Shown: positions 1 to 8,686 of the stretch, piece by piece
Layout: every line of letters begins with the position of its first letter
Numbering within the stretch: the first letter of the stretch is position 1
From: Pedobacter montanisoli
GTDB lineage: Bacteria; Bacteroidota; Bacteroidia; Sphingobacteriales; Sphingobacteriaceae
Length of the DNA stretch: 64,000 nt
Direction: 5' to 3'
Assembly (NCBI RefSeq): GCF_022809115.1
Contig: NZ_JALGBH010000001.1
Location: forward strand, 744,001 to 808,000
Translations under genes and position numbers: made by a program
Notes under the pieces: generated by a model
Databases searched by the model: none
What the model was told of the DNA's origin: nothing
The model's input: the letters and a program-made list of their open reading frames with translations, nothing else

Positions 1-711
1 GATCAAGAGCGTTTAAAGAACGTGCTCTTAACCGGCATGAAAAAAAGAAAAGATCCTTTTGATACGTATGAAATGCTTCGACAAATTCATAATAAGCATA
101 ATTTAAACCCAATCTTTTTCTTTCTTTATGCACATAAAGGCGATAAAAAGTATGATATCAACATTAAACCCGGTAAAGAAAACTTTAACGCCCTGATTAA
201 AGAAACGGCACAATATGCAGATATAGGCATACATCCTTCATATGCTTCAAACCAGCATAAACAGATGCTAACCGAAGAAATAAAAAATCTCTCACTGTTA
301 GTAGAGAAACCTATTCATAAATCCCGACAACATTTTTTAAGATTACATTTACCAAAAACTTACCTGCAATTAAAAGAAGCCCATATTTTACATGATTACA
401 GCATGGGATATGCTTCGCAGGCCGGATTCAGGGCGGGTACCTGTACTTCATTTTTCTGGTATGATCTTCAGCTTGAAAAGCAATCTGTATTAAAAGTTCA
501 CCCTTTTGCGGTAATGGATTCTACATTGAAAGTTTATTTAAAACTAAATCCCAAGAAAGCAAAAGAAGTTATTTCTAAAATTATGGGACACGTTAAACTG
601 GTAAATGGTACTTTTTGTTGTTTATGGCATAACGAATCACTCTCAGAAACAGAAACCTGGAAAGGGTGGTCTGAGGTTTACAGATTTATGGTTGAAATGG
701 CCGTTAAATAA
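1..711 (+). CDS. Polysaccharide deacetylase family protein (C-terminal part, truncated by window edge)
   Basis: The reading frame is open from base 1, so the true start lies outside the window. A GTG at 22 is in frame but is probably internal. The visible part resembles the Bacteroidota deacetylase-like proteins of the NodB/CE4 fold. It has a KDPFDTYE segment, an IGIHPSY strand with the metal-type His, SRQHFLRL, a DYSMGYA...GFRAGT segment and a final WHNE motif. Proteins of this type are thought to act on envelope polysaccharide, but the substrate cannot be read from sequence. The stop is 24 bases before upp on the same strand, so they may be co-transcribed. The family call is fairly secure; the activity is inferred. 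Confidence 0.75.
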   Translation, partial: DQERLKNVLLTGMKKRKDPFDTYEMLRQIHNKHNLNPIFFFLYAHKGDKKYDINIKPGKENFNALIKETAQYADIGIHPSYASNQHKQMLTEEIKNLSLLVEKPIHKSRQHFLRLHLPKTYLQLKEAHILHDYSMGYASQAGFRAGTCTSFFWYDLQLEKQSVLKVHPFAVMDSTLKVYLKLNPKKAKEVISKIMGHVKLVNGTFCCLWHNESLSETETWKGWSEVYRFMVEMAVK

Positions 712-735
712 TTATATTTATACAATTTTAGCATA

Positions 736-1380
736 ATGATAGTTGATATTAGTAAAACTTCCTGCATTGCCAATACCTATATTGCTGAGTTAAGAGACGA
801 GATTATTCAAAAAGATTCTATGCGTTTTAGAAAAAACCTTGAACGCATTGGCGCTTATTTTGGACATGAAATTAGCAAACACTTGGCTTATAAAAATATT
901 GAAACTACTACTCCTTTAGGTATTGCTAATAGTAAAGTTTTAGTACAACAACCTGTTATTGCCACCATATTAAGAGCCGGCTTGCCTATGCACCAAGGCT
1001 TACTAAGTGTTTTTGATAAAGCCGAATCAGCTTTTATTACTGCTTACAGAAAGGTGGTAAAAGGCGGAGATTTCATTATACAAATGGAACATATTTCAGC
1101 TCCTGAGCTGGAAGGAAAAACCGTTATACTGGCTGATCCTATGTTAGCAACAGGTTTAAGTATGGTACTTTGTGCCAAAGAACTGATCAATGAATATAAG
1201 ATAGAGAAATTACACATTGTATCTGCAATTGCAAGTACAGAGGGTGTTAAACATGTAAGGGCAAATTTGCCTAAAGCACACCTCTGGTTAGGCGCAATTG
1301 ATGATGAAATGACTACAAAGGCTTATATTGTACCGGGTTTAGGTGATGCTGGAGATCTGGCTTTCGGAGCAAAAAAATAA
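736..1380 (+). CDS. upp: Uracil phosphoribosyltransferase
   Basis: This cytoplasmic pyrimidine-salvage enzyme joins uracil and PRPP to make UMP. At 214 residues it has normal family length. The PRPP-binding loop DPMLATGLS is at about residues 134-142; most homologues have GGS in place of GLS. The C-terminal uracil-binding segment YIVPGLGDAGDLAFG is near-canonical and separates it from PyrR. The convergent apaG stop lies only 4 bases downstream, with no clear hairpin between them. Confidence 0.95.
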   Translation: MIVDISKTSCIANTYIAELRDEIIQKDSMRFRKNLERIGAYFGHEISKHLAYKNIETTTPLGIANSKVLVQQPVIATILRAGLPMHQGLLSVFDKAESAFITAYRKVVKGGDFIIQMEHISAPELEGKTVILADPMLATGLSMVLCAKELINEYKIEKLHIVSAIASTEGVKHVRANLPKAHLWLGAIDDEMTTKAYIVPGLGDAGDLAFGAKK

Positions 1381-1384
1381 AATG

Positions 1385-1771
1385 CTAATTGAGCTTATAA
1401 GGAACAACCAGTTCAAACTCAGGAATATCTACAATAAAATTTTTCTCATCAGAAACACGTTGCATGACGTAATAACCACGCATACTTCCTATTTCTGTTT
1501 TTAAGTTACATCCCGAAACATATACATAGCTTTCTCCGGGTTCTATTATGGGTTGCTCTCCCACTACTCCCTGCCCTTCTACTTCTCTTAAAGTTCCATT
1601 AGAATCAAAAATAAGCCATTTTCGGCTTAAAAGCTGTACGGCATAATCTGTAAGGTTTTCTATAGAAATACGATAAGCAAACATAAAGTGTGCATTTGCC
1701 CAATCAGATTGATGATCCTGATAAATCGTTTCTATAGAGATTTTTACGCCTTGTGTTGTTGCCGTAACCAT
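1385..1771 (-). CDS. apaG: ApaG domain protein
   Basis: A 128-residue protein of typical ApaG length with the family fibronectin-III-like beta pattern: Y-R-I-S-I-E-N near residue 35, then QLLSRKWLI, and the conserved VxGxGVVGEQPxIxPGE segment with the glycine-rich turn. ApaG was linked to Co2+/Mg2+ efflux and Ap4A levels in enterobacteria, but its biochemical role is not settled. It lies upstream of nothing on its own strand and ends 4 bases from upp. dusB is transcribed in the same direction 44 bases upstream, so read-through from dusB is plausible. Confidence 0.9.
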   Translation of the reverse strand: MVTATTQGVKISIETIYQDHQSDWANAHFMFAYRISIENLTDYAVQLLSRKWLIFDSNGTLREVEGQGVVGEQPIIEPGESYVYVSGCNLKTEIGSMRGYYVMQRVSDEKNFIVDIPEFELVVPYKLN

Positions 1772-1815
1772 AGCTTATTTTTAATTTTTTGTGCTCAATA
1801 ATCAGGCCATTTAAC

Positions 1816-2808
1816 TTAAAGTTCTGCAAACAGGTATTTTTCTGAAATTTCGTCAAGTAAGCTGTATATCACTTCGATGTTTTCTTCTTTAACCAATTGC
1901 ATACGATAAGGTTTAAAATCAGGTAAGCCCTTAAAGTAATTGGCATAATGCCTGCGCATTTCAAACACCCCTGTTTTAGGCCCTTTCCATTCAATTGATT
2001 TAGTTAAATGTGTTCTACAGGCCAAAACGCGTTCTTCCAGTGTTGGTCCGTCCATTAATTGCCCTGTTTCGAAAAAATGTTTGATTTCTCTGAAAATCCA
2101 TGGATAACCTATGGCCGCACGTCCTATCATAATCCCATCTACTTCATATTCCATACGCCAGTTAGCCGCCTTAACCGGACTGTCCACATCTCCATTTCCA
2201 AATATGGGTATTTTGATTCGTGGATTTCTTTTGATCTCTCTGATCAATGTCCAATCTGCCTCTCCTTTATAGAGCTGCGCCCTGGTACGACCGTGTATGG
2301 TTAAAGCCTGTATGCCTATGTCTTGCAACCGCTCTGCCACTTCATAAACATTCTTCGTATTGTCATCCCAGCCTAAACGGGTTTTTACAGTAACTGGTAA
2401 ATGCGTAGCCTTAACAACGGCTTCAGTCATTTTAACCATTTTGTCAATGTCCTGTAGCAAGCTTGCACCCGCACCTCTACACGCTACATTTTTAACGGGA
2501 CAGCCATAATTGATATCTATCAGGTCAGGCTGAGCAAGGGTGGCAATTTCAGTCGCTTCACGCATACTTTCTATATCGCTACCAAATATCTGAATGCCTA
2601 TTGGCCTTTCATATTCAAAAACATCCAACTTTTGACGGCTTTTAGCAGCAGACCTGATCAATCCTTCAGATGAAATAAACTCTGTGTACATCATGTCTGC
2701 CCCTCCTTGTTTGCATACATAACGAAAAGGAGGATCGCTCACATCTTCCATTGGAGCTAACAATAAAGGAAAGTCTCCTAAATCAATATTTCCTATCTTT
2801 ACTGACAT
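1816..2808 (-). CDS. dusB: tRNA-dihydrouridine synthase (DusB-type)
   Basis: This FMN-dependent enzyme reduces uridines in the tRNA D-loop. At 330 residues it has family length. The N-terminal LLAPMEDVSDPPFR strand of the TIM barrel is present, as is the INYGCPVKNVACRGAGASLL segment, whose second Cys is the expected catalytic acid. A TVKTRLGWDD strand, a TIHGRTRAQ segment and the FMN-phosphate motif IPIFGNGDV...DGIMIGRAAIG follow. The C-terminal helical tRNA-binding domain starts near residue 245. A Bacteroidota-type promoter lies upstream and overlaps the start of the divergent CPBP gene. Confidence 0.93.
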   Translation of the reverse strand: MSVKIGNIDLGDFPLLLAPMEDVSDPPFRYVCKQGGADMMYTEFISSEGLIRSAAKSRQKLDVFEYERPIGIQIFGSDIESMREATEIATLAQPDLIDINYGCPVKNVACRGAGASLLQDIDKMVKMTEAVVKATHLPVTVKTRLGWDDNTKNVYEVAERLQDIGIQALTIHGRTRAQLYKGEADWTLIREIKRNPRIKIPIFGNGDVDSPVKAANWRMEYEVDGIMIGRAAIGYPWIFREIKHFFETGQLMDGPTLEERVLACRTHLTKSIEWKGPKTGVFEMRRHYANYFKGLPDFKPYRMQLVKEENIEVIYSLLDEISEKYLFAEL

Positions 2809-2840
2809 TTTATATCTTCAACCCTGTTTTATTTTAACTG

Positions 2841-2874
2841 CAAAGTTACATATAATTAAAATAATGTATCCAAA
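2841..2874 (-). promoter_or_regulatory. Predicted dusB promoter (Bacteroidota type)
   Basis: On the minus strand a -7 element TAACTTTG (2848-2841) matches TAnnTTTG. A TTTG -33 element (2874-2871) lies 22 bases upstream of it. The expected transcript start is about 25 bases before the dusB ATG at 2808. The -33 element lies inside the first codons of the divergent CPBP gene. Confidence 0.5.
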
Positions 2875-3796
2875 CGCACCCGGTAAGCAAGAGAATAACC
2901 CTATTATACAACTTATGTTTTTAGGCTTATTTGCCATTTTAGGCCTAATTGTTTTTGCCTTAGCTGCCTGTATAATTGTTTATCTTTTGTATGGCTTAGA
3001 CACATTAATGGCCGTTTTGTCTAATCAGCTTAATGAAAAAAATGTAGGTGCTTTTAAAATCATATTAACGGCACAACAGTTTGGTTTATTCTTAACTCCG
3101 GCTATTTTACTTGCCGTAGTTGAAAGAAAGCCTCTAAATAAGTTTTATGGTTTTGAAAAACCTAAGCCCAGCTTATTACTTATGGCAGCCTTTATAGGTT
3201 TATGCAGCCTCCCGTTTCTGTCATGGGTAAATGAACTCAATCAAAAAATGTCTCTCCCTGCTTTCTTAAAGAATATAGAAGACTGGATGCGGGCAATGGA
3301 AACTGATCTGGCCAAAACAACCGAAATTATTTTAAAAACATCTTCGGGCTGGGGTCTTATTGTCAATTTATTGGTAATTGCTGTAACCCCCGCAATTTGT
3401 GAAGAATTTATTTTCAGAGGTGGATTGCAGCGCAGTATTTTCAGATTAGTGGTTAACCCTCATGTAGCCATCTGGTTATCAGCAATTATTTTCAGCAGTA
3501 TTCACTTTCAGTTTTTTGGCTTTTTTACCCGCATGTTCTTAGGTGCAACATTTGGATATTTATATTTCTGGACAGGAAGTATATGGTACGCCGTTTTTGC
3601 GCATTTTTTAAATAATGCTTATGCCGTTTTTGTGGCTTATTATTACCAAAGTAAAAACCTTCCTCTTAACGAATCTGATATGCAGAGTGTTCCTTTATAT
3701 ATGAGTGTAATTAGCGCAATTTTAACCGTTTCGCTTTTATTGTTCATCAAAAAGAAAGCCAGCCAAAACAACATACAGCAACCTTATGAAAACTAG
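2864..3796 (+). CDS. CPBP family intramembrane metalloprotease
   Basis: A 310-residue polytopic membrane protein with about eight hydrophobic segments and the CPBP (CAAX protease and bacteriocin-processing) catalytic motifs: EEFIFR with E180, E181 and R184, then H214 in a SSIHFQFFGF helix, then H247 and the Asn pair in HFLNNA. These form the intramembrane metal site in the Rce1-like fold. The substrate is unknown. The 3' end overlaps cdsA by 11 bases, so the two are translationally coupled and probably share a transcript. The family call is firm. Confidence 0.9.
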   Translation: MYPNAPGKQENNPIIQLMFLGLFAILGLIVFALAACIIVYLLYGLDTLMAVLSNQLNEKNVGAFKIILTAQQFGLFLTPAILLAVVERKPLNKFYGFEKPKPSLLLMAAFIGLCSLPFLSWVNELNQKMSLPAFLKNIEDWMRAMETDLAKTTEIILKTSSGWGLIVNLLVIAVTPAICEEFIFRGGLQRSIFRLVVNPHVAIWLSAIIFSSIHFQFFGFFTRMFLGATFGYLYFWTGSIWYAVFAHFLNNAYAVFVAYYYQSKNLPLNESDMQSVPLYMSVISAILTVSLLLFIKKKASQNNIQQPYEN

Positions 3797-4592
3797 AGCC
3801 ATTACCGCGTTTTTCTTTACCATTGTTATGTTAGGTTCTATTTTTTTAGGGGCCTATACTTTTACGGCATTTTATCTGTTGTTAAGCATGGTTTGTTTGC
3901 TGGAGTTTTACCGGATGATTAAAACAACAAAAATACATCCTAACTTATTTATTGGAGTTGCTTTAGCCATACTTTGTTTTGGCAGCATAGCAGCGTCTCA
4001 TTTTATCGATATTCCTGTTAAAAACCTTTTATTATATATTCCTTTATTTTTTGCTGTATTTATAGCAGAGCTCTATCGTAAAAGCGAACGTCCTTTTTCC
4101 AATATCGCTTTTACTTTTTTAGGGTTAATTTTTGTGATTGTTCCCTTTGTTTTCTTCTTTAGTTTAGGGTTCATAACAAATAATTCTTACAGCTTTCATT
4201 TTCCTTTAGCCTTTTTACTAATGTTATGGGCAAATGATACGGGGGCTTATTTATTTGGAATGAAGTTCGGCAAACATCGCTTGTTTGAGCGTCATTCACC
4301 AAAAAAATCTTGGGAAGGCTTTTTTGGTGGAATATTTACCGGTTTAATTGTAGCTTTTATAATCAATAGCTGGTTCCATGAAATTTCTCTCTTGGAATGG
4401 TCCGGAATGGCATTGATCATTTCTTGTTTCGGCACTTTAGGAGATTTGGTAGAATCAATGCTAAAACGTAGCGTAGGCGTAAAAGACTCTGGTAATTTTT
4501 TACCTGGACACGGTGGCTTTTTAGACCGATTTGATGGTTTATTAATTGCAGCGCCCTTAGTCTATACTTATTTATTCTGGTTGCTAAATTAA
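3786..4592 (+). CDS. cdsA: Phosphatidate cytidylyltransferase
   Basis: This inner-membrane enzyme makes CDP-diacylglycerol from phosphatidic acid and CTP, the branch point of phospholipid synthesis. At 268 residues it has family length, with about eight membrane helices. A KKSWEGFFGG segment is followed by the CDP-diglyceride synthase signature at residues 224-250, which runs from SMLKR through KDSG and PGHGG to DRFD. The start codon lies within the end of the CPBP gene. A hairpin follows the stop. Confidence 0.95.
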   Translation: MKTRAITAFFFTIVMLGSIFLGAYTFTAFYLLLSMVCLLEFYRMIKTTKIHPNLFIGVALAILCFGSIAASHFIDIPVKNLLLYIPLFFAVFIAELYRKSERPFSNIAFTFLGLIFVIVPFVFFFSLGFITNNSYSFHFPLAFLLMLWANDTGAYLFGMKFGKHRLFERHSPKKSWEGFFGGIFTGLIVAFIINSWFHEISLLEWSGMALIISCFGTLGDLVESMLKRSVGVKDSGNFLPGHGGFLDRFDGLLIAAPLVYTYLFWLLN

Positions 4593-4593
4593 G

Positions 4594-4640
4594 TTTTACC
4601 CGGTATTGCAAAGAGAAACCCGGGTAAAAACGTTTTACTT
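4594..4640 (+). terminator. Hairpin terminator after cdsA
   Basis: A 10-bp stem, TTTTACCCGG (4594-4603) with CCGGGTAAAA (4620-4629), has a 16-base loop. A short T-run follows on the plus strand (about 4633-4636). It lies between two convergent genes, 1 base past the cdsA stop. The long loop and short T-tract keep the confidence moderate. Confidence 0.45.
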
Positions 4641-5021
4641 GATTACTGTTGTAGGCTTCTTATTCTCATCCAGAGCAACAAAAGTAAATTCGCCATGTAT
4701 AGCTAATTCTCTACCTTCGGCATACATCTGCTCTATATATATTTCTACGCTTACTTTTAAACTGGTATTCCCCACATGCGTAACATGCCCAACTAACTCA
4801 ACAATAGTTCCGGCTGGTATAGGCTGTTTAAAATCAATTCTGTCGCTACTTACAGTAACCATTTTCTGTCTGCTAAAGCGTGTAGCTGTGATAAAAGCAA
4901 CTTCATCCATCATATGCATGGCCGTGCCGCCAAAAAGCGTATCGTAATGATTTGTTGTACTTGGAAAAACCGCTTTGAAAATACTGGTCTTTGAACTGGC
5001 TATTCTTTCTTCTAAAGTCAT
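4635..5021 (-). CDS. Acyl-CoA thioesterase, hotdog fold (YciA/BACH-like)
   Basis: A 128-residue single hotdog domain. The N-terminal half has the acyl-CoA thioesterase pattern HYDTLFGGTAMHMMDEVAFITA, with the helix over the sheet and the usual acidic residue (D/E). A SSDRIDFKQPIPAGTIVEL strand follows, then VEIYIEQMYAEGRE. Family members hydrolyse short- to long-chain acyl-CoA in the cytoplasm; the chain length here is unknown. It is a monocistronic minus-strand gene convergent with cdsA. Confidence 0.88.
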   Translation of the reverse strand: MTLEERIASSKTSIFKAVFPSTTNHYDTLFGGTAMHMMDEVAFITATRFSRQKMVTVSSDRIDFKQPIPAGTIVELVGHVTHVGNTSLKVSVEIYIEQMYAEGRELAIHGEFTFVALDENKKPTTVIK

Positions 5022-5103
5022 ATCTAAAGATTATACCGAACTTAAGGTCTTATTGAAAAATGTAACAAATATAAGAGTTATATTTTTCAATGTTTTTCAC
5101 TTC

Positions 5104-5111
5104 TATATTTG
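5104..5111 (+). promoter_or_regulatory. Candidate -7 element for the M14 peptidase gene
   Basis: TATATTTG matches TAnnTTTG and lies 26 bases before the ATG at 5138. No clear -33 TTTG is seen about 20 bases upstream, so this is a partial match. A second TATATTTG on the minus strand (5073-5066) could serve the divergent thioesterase. Confidence 0.35.
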
Positions 5112-5137
5112 ATAACAAATTGTAAACTAAACTTTAA

Positions 5138-7834
5138 ATGATGTTAAAAAGCTACGTTAGGAAAGCGTGTATAGCATTTCTGATGGTAGGTGCATTAAAT
5201 GTACATGCCCAAGAAATACCTACACCCAAGTCTTTTTTCGGTTTTAACATTGGCGATAATTATAACCTGGCCAATTTTACACAAACCGAAGCCTATCTCA
5301 AGAAACTTGCTGCAAGTTCTGATAGGATTAAATATACCACCATTGGTAAAACTGAAGAAGGCAGAGACCAGTTTATGCTGATTGTTACTTCTCCTGAAAA
5401 TCACAAAAATTTAGCAAAGTACAAGGAAATTTCGCAAAAACTGGCAAGAGCAGAGGGTTTAACACCTGAGCAGGCCAAGACTTTAGCTAAAAGCGGAAAA
5501 GCCATTGTTTGGATTGACGGGGGCTTACATGCCAATGAAACAGTAGGTATACATCAGTTGATCCAAACTGCCTATACGTTTGCCAGCAGAAATGATGATG
5601 AAACCAAAAATATTTTAGATAAGGTAATTATCTTAATGACACACGCCAATCCAGATGGGCAAGAGCTACAGAGCAATTGGTATATGCGTGAAAATACTCC
5701 CGAAAAAAGGTCTTTATCAGGCTTACCTCGTTTGTACGAAAAATATGCAGGCCATGATAACAACCGTGATTTCTTTATGCTGAATTTAAAAGAAACACAA
5801 AATATGGGTCGCCAATTATTTATAGAATGGATTCCACAGATCATGTACAACCACCATCAGGCCGGTCCTGCCGGAACCATTGTTGCCGGTGCCCCCTATC
5901 GCGATCCTTATAACTATGTTTTTGATCCTATTATCATGACCAGTCTTGATGCTGTAGGAGCGGCCATGCATAACCGTTTAAACATTGAGGGGAAACCTGG
6001 ATATACACAACGTGGTGGATCTGTTTTTTCTACATGGTATAATGGTGGTTTACGTACAACTACCTATTTCCATAATATGATTGGTTTATTAACTGAAATT
6101 GTTGGTAGTCCAAACCCAATGAACATCCCTCTTGTACCAGCTCGTTTATTGCCAAACGGAGATTCTCCAAATCCGGTACAGCCTAAAGTATGGTATTACA
6201 AAGATGCAATTGATTATTCGGTTTCATTAAATTATGCCGTGCTTAACTACGCACAACGTTACAGCGATGAGTTACTTTACAATATTTATCAAATGGGAAG
6301 AAATTCAATTGATAGAGGCCTTAAGGATACCTGGTCGTTTTCTCCTAAAAAAATTGAAGCCATTAATGCCAATTATGCAAAAGAAACCAATACTGCACCT
6401 GTAAGTGTAACCGAAAGAAAACAAATACCTGAAAAATACCTTGATCAGGTAATGAAAGATCCGGCAAACAGAGATGCACGTGGTTATATTATCCCTTCAG
6501 ATCAGCCTGATTTTACCACTGCTATCCGTTTCTTAAATGCATTGATCAGAACAGGCATCCAAGTACAGGAAGCAACTACAGATTTTACGGTTAATGGCAA
6601 AAAATACCCTGCAGGCTCATATATTGTAAAAACAGATCAGGCTTTCAGACCACATATTTTAGATATGTTCGAACCTCAGGATCACCCTAACGATTTCAAA
6701 TATGAGGGCGGCCCTCCAATTGCACCTTATGATGCAGCCGGATGGACCTTAGCTTATTTAATGAATGTTAAATTCGACAGAATATTAGATGGTTTTAATG
6801 GCCCTTTTACTAAACTTCCTGTTGGCGAATTATTAACTGCAAAACCTAAACCTTTACCTGCCAATGCCCGAGGATACGCTTTAAGTGCACAAGCTAATGA
6901 AAGTTTTTTAGCCGTAAACGACCTTTTAAAAGCAGGTATAGAAGTTTTACGTGATCCTTCTAATGGTTCTTTCTATGTACCTGCCAGCGCAAAAGCTAAG
7001 GAAGCACTCACTAAGGCCGAGCGCAATTTTGGTATGAGATTAGTTGCTGCAGAAAAACCTAAGAATGCAAAAGCTGTAAAACCTGCCCGTATTGCACTTT
7101 GGGATGTTTATGGAGGTTCCATGCCTTCTGGATGGATCAGATATATCATGGAACAATATCATTACAATACAACGGTAATTTATCCGTCAGATGTTGACGC
7201 AGGAAAGCTTAAAGATAAATATGATGTAATCATTTTGGTAGGTGGTTCTATTCCTTCAAGAACAGCAGGAGGAAGAGGAGGACAATTTAATCAGGATGTA
7301 ACCAATATTCCTGATGAGTATAAATCGAGGGTAGGCCGTATGACTGTTGAAAAATCTATTCCTGAGTTAAAAAATTTCCTTGAAGCAGGTGGGAATATCG
7401 TGGCTATCGGTTCGGCAACCAACTTGGCAAGTCATTTAAACTTGGGCGTAAAAGATGCTTTAACTGAAACTACAAATGGTAAAGAAGTTAAACTTTCAGC
7501 AGAAAAATTCTATGTTCCAGGTAGTGTATTAAGTGTTAAACTGGATAAAAATTTAAATGCAAACTGGGGTCTGGATGAATTAACAGATGTTTATTTTGAC
7601 AACAGTCCTGTATTTAAGATTACAGATAATAACATTAAACCTTTAGCCTGGTTTAACACAGATAAGCCTTTACGTAGTGGTTGGGCTTGGGGGCAAAGTT
7701 ATTTGAAAGATGGAGTGGCTGCATTTGAAGCTCCTGTAGGAAAAGGAAAGTTAATTGCTTTTGGACCTGAAATTACTTTCAGATCTCAAACCCACGGAAC
7801 TTTTAAATGGATGTTCAACCAATTATATAACTAA
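5138..7834 (+). CDS. Secreted M14 family zinc carboxypeptidase
   Basis: An 898-residue exported protein with a signal peptide that probably ends near AHA at residues 22-24. The M14 zinc site is visible: HxxE at H131/E134 in WIDGGLHANETVG, with a third ligand in NHHQAG at H239 or H240. A GGSVFSTWYNGG and HNMIGLLTEI region follows in the catalytic domain. Residues 630-800 form a Rossmann-like, GATase1-type domain (IALWDVYGGSMPSGW, YDVIILVGGS). This domain is a common extension in the Bacteroidota large M14 proteins and is probably non-catalytic. The likely role is peptide degradation in the periplasm or outside the cell. A second ATG follows the first directly, so the start is uncertain by one codon. 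Confidence 0.9.
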   Translation: MMLKSYVRKACIAFLMVGALNVHAQEIPTPKSFFGFNIGDNYNLANFTQTEAYLKKLAASSDRIKYTTIGKTEEGRDQFMLIVTSPENHKNLAKYKEISQKLARAEGLTPEQAKTLAKSGKAIVWIDGGLHANETVGIHQLIQTAYTFASRNDDETKNILDKVIILMTHANPDGQELQSNWYMRENTPEKRSLSGLPRLYEKYAGHDNNRDFFMLNLKETQNMGRQLFIEWIPQIMYNHHQAGPAGTIVAGAPYRDPYNYVFDPIIMTSLDAVGAAMHNRLNIEGKPGYTQRGGSVFSTWYNGGLRTTTYFHNMIGLLTEIVGSPNPMNIPLVPARLLPNGDSPNPVQPKVWYYKDAIDYSVSLNYAVLNYAQRYSDELLYNIYQMGRNSIDRGLKDTWSFSPKKIEAINANYAKETNTAPVSVTERKQIPEKYLDQVMKDPANRDARGYIIPSDQPDFTTAIRFLNALIRTGIQVQEATTDFTVNGKKYPAGSYIVKTDQAFRPHILDMFEPQDHPNDFKYEGGPPIAPYDAAGWTLAYLMNVKFDRILDGFNGPFTKLPVGELLTAKPKPLPANARGYALSAQANESFLAVNDLLKAGIEVLRDPSNGSFYVPASAKAKEALTKAERNFGMRLVAAEKPKNAKAVKPARIALWDVYGGSMPSGWIRYIMEQYHYNTTVIYPSDVDAGKLKDKYDVIILVGGSIPSRTAGGRGGQFNQDVTNIPDEYKSRVGRMTVEKSIPELKNFLEAGGNIVAIGSATNLASHLNLGVKDALTETTNGKEVKLSAEKFYVPGSVLSVKLDKNLNANWGLDELTDVYFDNSPVFKITDNNIKPLAWFNTDKPLRSGWAWGQSYLKDGVAAFEAPVGKGKLIAFGPEITFRSQTHGTFKWMFNQLYN

Positions 7835-7855
7835 TTAATAATAAGCTTTTAAACT

Positions 7856-7888
7856 AAAAAAACCGATGTAAATTACATCGGTTTTTTT
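7856..7888. terminator. Bidirectional rho-independent terminator
   Basis: A perfect 10-bp stem, AACCGATGTA (7861-7870) with TACATCGGTT (7874-7883), has a 3-base loop. It is flanked by A-runs on the left and T-runs on the right, so it can stop transcripts from both convergent genes, the M14 peptidase and the YugP-type protease. Confidence 0.9.
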
Positions 7889-7905
7889 ATTCACTAACTT
7901 TTTTC

Positions 7906-8598
7906 CTAATCTCTGCTTCTAAATAACATTGAAGCGTAATAAAGTAAGTTAGCCAATGAACCTAATGCGGCCACTACATAAGTCATAGCTGCCCACCATA
8001 AAGCATCTTTTGCCTGTGCATTTTCTTCGCTGGTGTACATTACATTCTGGTTATTTTTTAACCATGCCAAAGCTCTGTTACTTGCATCAAACTCAACGGG
8101 TAAAGTAATTAAACTAAAGATGGTTATTAAAGCCAGGCCTAACACCCCTATACCTAAAACAACCGGGTTTCCTGTAAATCCTATGAGCAATACACCAATC
8201 AATAATACCCATTGTAAAAGGGTAGAAGAGATGCTTACTACAGGTACCATATTGGATCTGAATTGCAGCCAGTGATAGGATTTGGCATGCTGTACAGCAT
8301 GTCCGCATTCATGTGCTGCAACAGCAGCAGCAGCCACACTACGACCATAGTACACATCTGTACTTAGGTTTACTGTTAAATCTTGTGGATTATAATGATC
8401 AGTAAGTTGACCTTCAGAGCTTACTACTTTTACGTTATAAATGCCATTATCATGTAGCATTTTCTCTGCAACCTCTTTTCCTGAAAAACCAGAATTGAGC
8501 TGCATTTCTGCATATTTAGCAAATTTGTTTTTAAATCGCCACTGCACAAACATACTAAGTAGAAGGACTGGAACGAATAAAATTAAATAGGTTTCCAT
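7906..8598 (-). CDS. Zinc metallopeptidase, YugP family (membrane)
   Basis: A 230-residue membrane protein with an N-terminal hydrophobic segment and two to three more in the C-terminal half. The zinc motif HECGH is at residues 96-100, inside VAAHECGHAVQHA, as in YugP-type (DUF/Peptidase_membr) proteins. The preceding NLSTDVYYGRS strand is also typical. The active site faces the cytoplasm or the membrane; substrates are unknown. It stands alone on the minus strand and shares the bidirectional terminator with the M14 gene. Confidence 0.9.
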   Translation of the reverse strand: METYLILFVPVLLLSMFVQWRFKNKFAKYAEMQLNSGFSGKEVAEKMLHDNGIYNVKVVSSEGQLTDHYNPQDLTVNLSTDVYYGRSVAAAAVAAHECGHAVQHAKSYHWLQFRSNMVPVVSISSTLLQWVLLIGVLLIGFTGNPVVLGIGVLGLALITIFSLITLPVEFDASNRALAWLKNNQNVMYTSEENAQAKDALWWAAMTYVVAALGSLANLLYYASMLFRSRD

Positions 8599-8672
8599 TT
8601 TTTGTATGTGTTTTTCAATCTCAAAATCTGATAATCAAAAAGCGTTCCCATATTTATTTCTTATTATTTTTT

Positions 8673-8686
8673 TACATTTAGGAGCA
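8673..8686 (+). promoter_or_regulatory. -7 element abutting the start of the FAD oxidoreductase gene
   Basis: TACATTTA (8673-8680) is one base from TAnnTTTG and ends 5 bases before the ATG at 8686, so transcription could start at or next to the start codon. AGGAG at 8680-8684 is only 1 base from the ATG, too close for a working Shine-Dalgarno site. Confidence 0.35.
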